A stretch of 64,000 bases of DNA from Streptomyces zagrosensis (GTDB lineage: Bacteria; Actinomycetota; Actinomycetes; Streptomycetales; Streptomycetaceae), in contig NZ_JACHJL010000005.1 of assembly GCF_014203645.1 (NCBI RefSeq), forward strand, positions 1 to 64,000, given 5' to 3'. The notes under the pieces were generated by a model. That model was not told the DNA's origin and made no database searches. It saw only the letters and a list, made by a program, of their open reading frames with translations. Positions within the stretch are counted from its first letter, which is position 1, and each line of letters opens with the position of its first letter. Below are positions 63,663 through 64,000 of this stretch, piece after piece. The translations under genes and the position numbers were made by a program.

Positions 63663-64000
63663 GTGGAACGATGGGATCGGATCGGGCGGAGCGCGGCATA
63701 CGGGGCGGCTCTGGCGCTGTTGCCGTATTTGCTGATCAAAGTGTCGTGGGTGGTCGGCTCGCTCATGGGAGTGCTGCCGGTCGGCAACGGGTTCGATATG
63801 GCGGAGTGGGTAGTGCTCAACACCGTCACGGTCGGTATGGCGGCAATCGGCATCTCGCTGGCGCTCGCCCTGGTGCGGCCGTGGGGCATGCGGATACCGG
63901 GGGCGCCGGTGGTGTTCTGCGCCTGGGTGGGGTCGGGATTCCTCGTCCCGGTACTGCCATTCGGTGTGCTGACAACGTTCTTGGAGTGGCACGGCGGCTC
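63663..64000 (+). CDS. Membrane protein, 3' end off the window (partial)
   Basis: A GTG at 63663 with AGGGGAG five bases before it opens a frame without stop to the edge of the window. The start reads ERWDRIGRSAAYGAALALL, then PYLLIKVSWVVGSLMG. Three or four hydrophobic segments follow (TVGMAAIGISLALALVR, then VVFCAWVGSGFLVPVLPFGVL). A family is not recognised. An in-frame GTG at 63618 is possible. It may be missed by tools that need a stop codon. Confidence 0.7.
   Translation, partial: MERWDRIGRSAAYGAALALLPYLLIKVSWVVGSLMGVLPVGNGFDMAEWVVLNTVTVGMAAIGISLALALVRPWGMRIPGAPVVFCAWVGSGFLVPVLPFGVLTTFLEWHGG

Overview
The window reads as chromosomal DNA of a high-GC actinomycete, almost certainly a Streptomyces or close relative. 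Base composition is strongly G+C. Starts are often GTG or TTG behind GGAGG-type ribosome sites. Several family sets seen here are typical of streptomycetes: a conservon (cvnABCD), a Scr1-type XRE regulator with a DUF574 methyltransferase, DUF397, an NsdA-like TPR regulator, a SpoIIE-type PP2C with PAS, and a kinase-TPR protein.

Left part (1-15.4 kb). The window opens inside the leader of a minus-strand rRNA operon whose 16S gene lies off the left edge. A perfect hairpin separates it from a conserved hypothetical gene. Next come acetoacetyl-CoA synthetase, a GH31 alpha-glucosidase, a secreted VanX-like D-Ala-D-Ala dipeptidase, a glpF-glpK glycerol operon without its usual gylR or glpD, and the conservon, with a small membrane protein diverging from it.

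15.8-24.1 kb holds the strongest candidate for a little-described system. It is a minus-strand trio of a kleisin-like protein, a small MukE/JetB-like winged-helix protein, and a giant (1766 aa) SMC-like ATPase. Gene order matches JetABC/MksFEB, but no JetD/MksG nuclease is present. The SMC has Asn where the catalytic Walker B Glu is expected, and a roughly 170-residue low-complexity insert.

24.2-36 kb is a 5-oxoproline (pyroglutamate) island. It contains pyroglutamyl-peptidase, a DUF969/DUF979 membrane pair (candidate transporter), a GntR/FCD regulator, PxpABC (prokaryotic 5-oxoprolinase), and an unrelated fused HyuA-HyuB (OPLAH-type) oxoprolinase. Two 25-bp near-identical sites in opposite orientation lie before the DUF969 operon and between gntR and pxpA, and are good candidates for the GntR operator. 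A TetR gene broken by a 31-bp tandem duplication sits between the two oxoprolinase loci.

36-56.6 kb carries two overlapping GT4 glycosyltransferases, a HEAT-like protein, a PAS-SpoIIE phosphatase, an NsdA-like regulator, an APH-fold kinase, a 220-bp run of nearly pure G and C that looks like corrupted sequence, a secreted amidase, a secreted chorismate mutase, a Ser/Thr kinase with TPRs, small proteins, a methyltransferase and an XRE regulator.

56.7-61.5 kb looks like a decayed hydroxamate siderophore cluster of the coelichelin kind. Intact are an ornithine N-hydroxylase, a formyltransferase and an MbtH protein, with two iron-box-like sites. The substrate-binding protein, the FecCD permease and the NRPS survive only as frameshifted or truncated fragments. 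The window ends with a YtcJ-like amidohydrolase and the start of a membrane protein that runs off the right edge.
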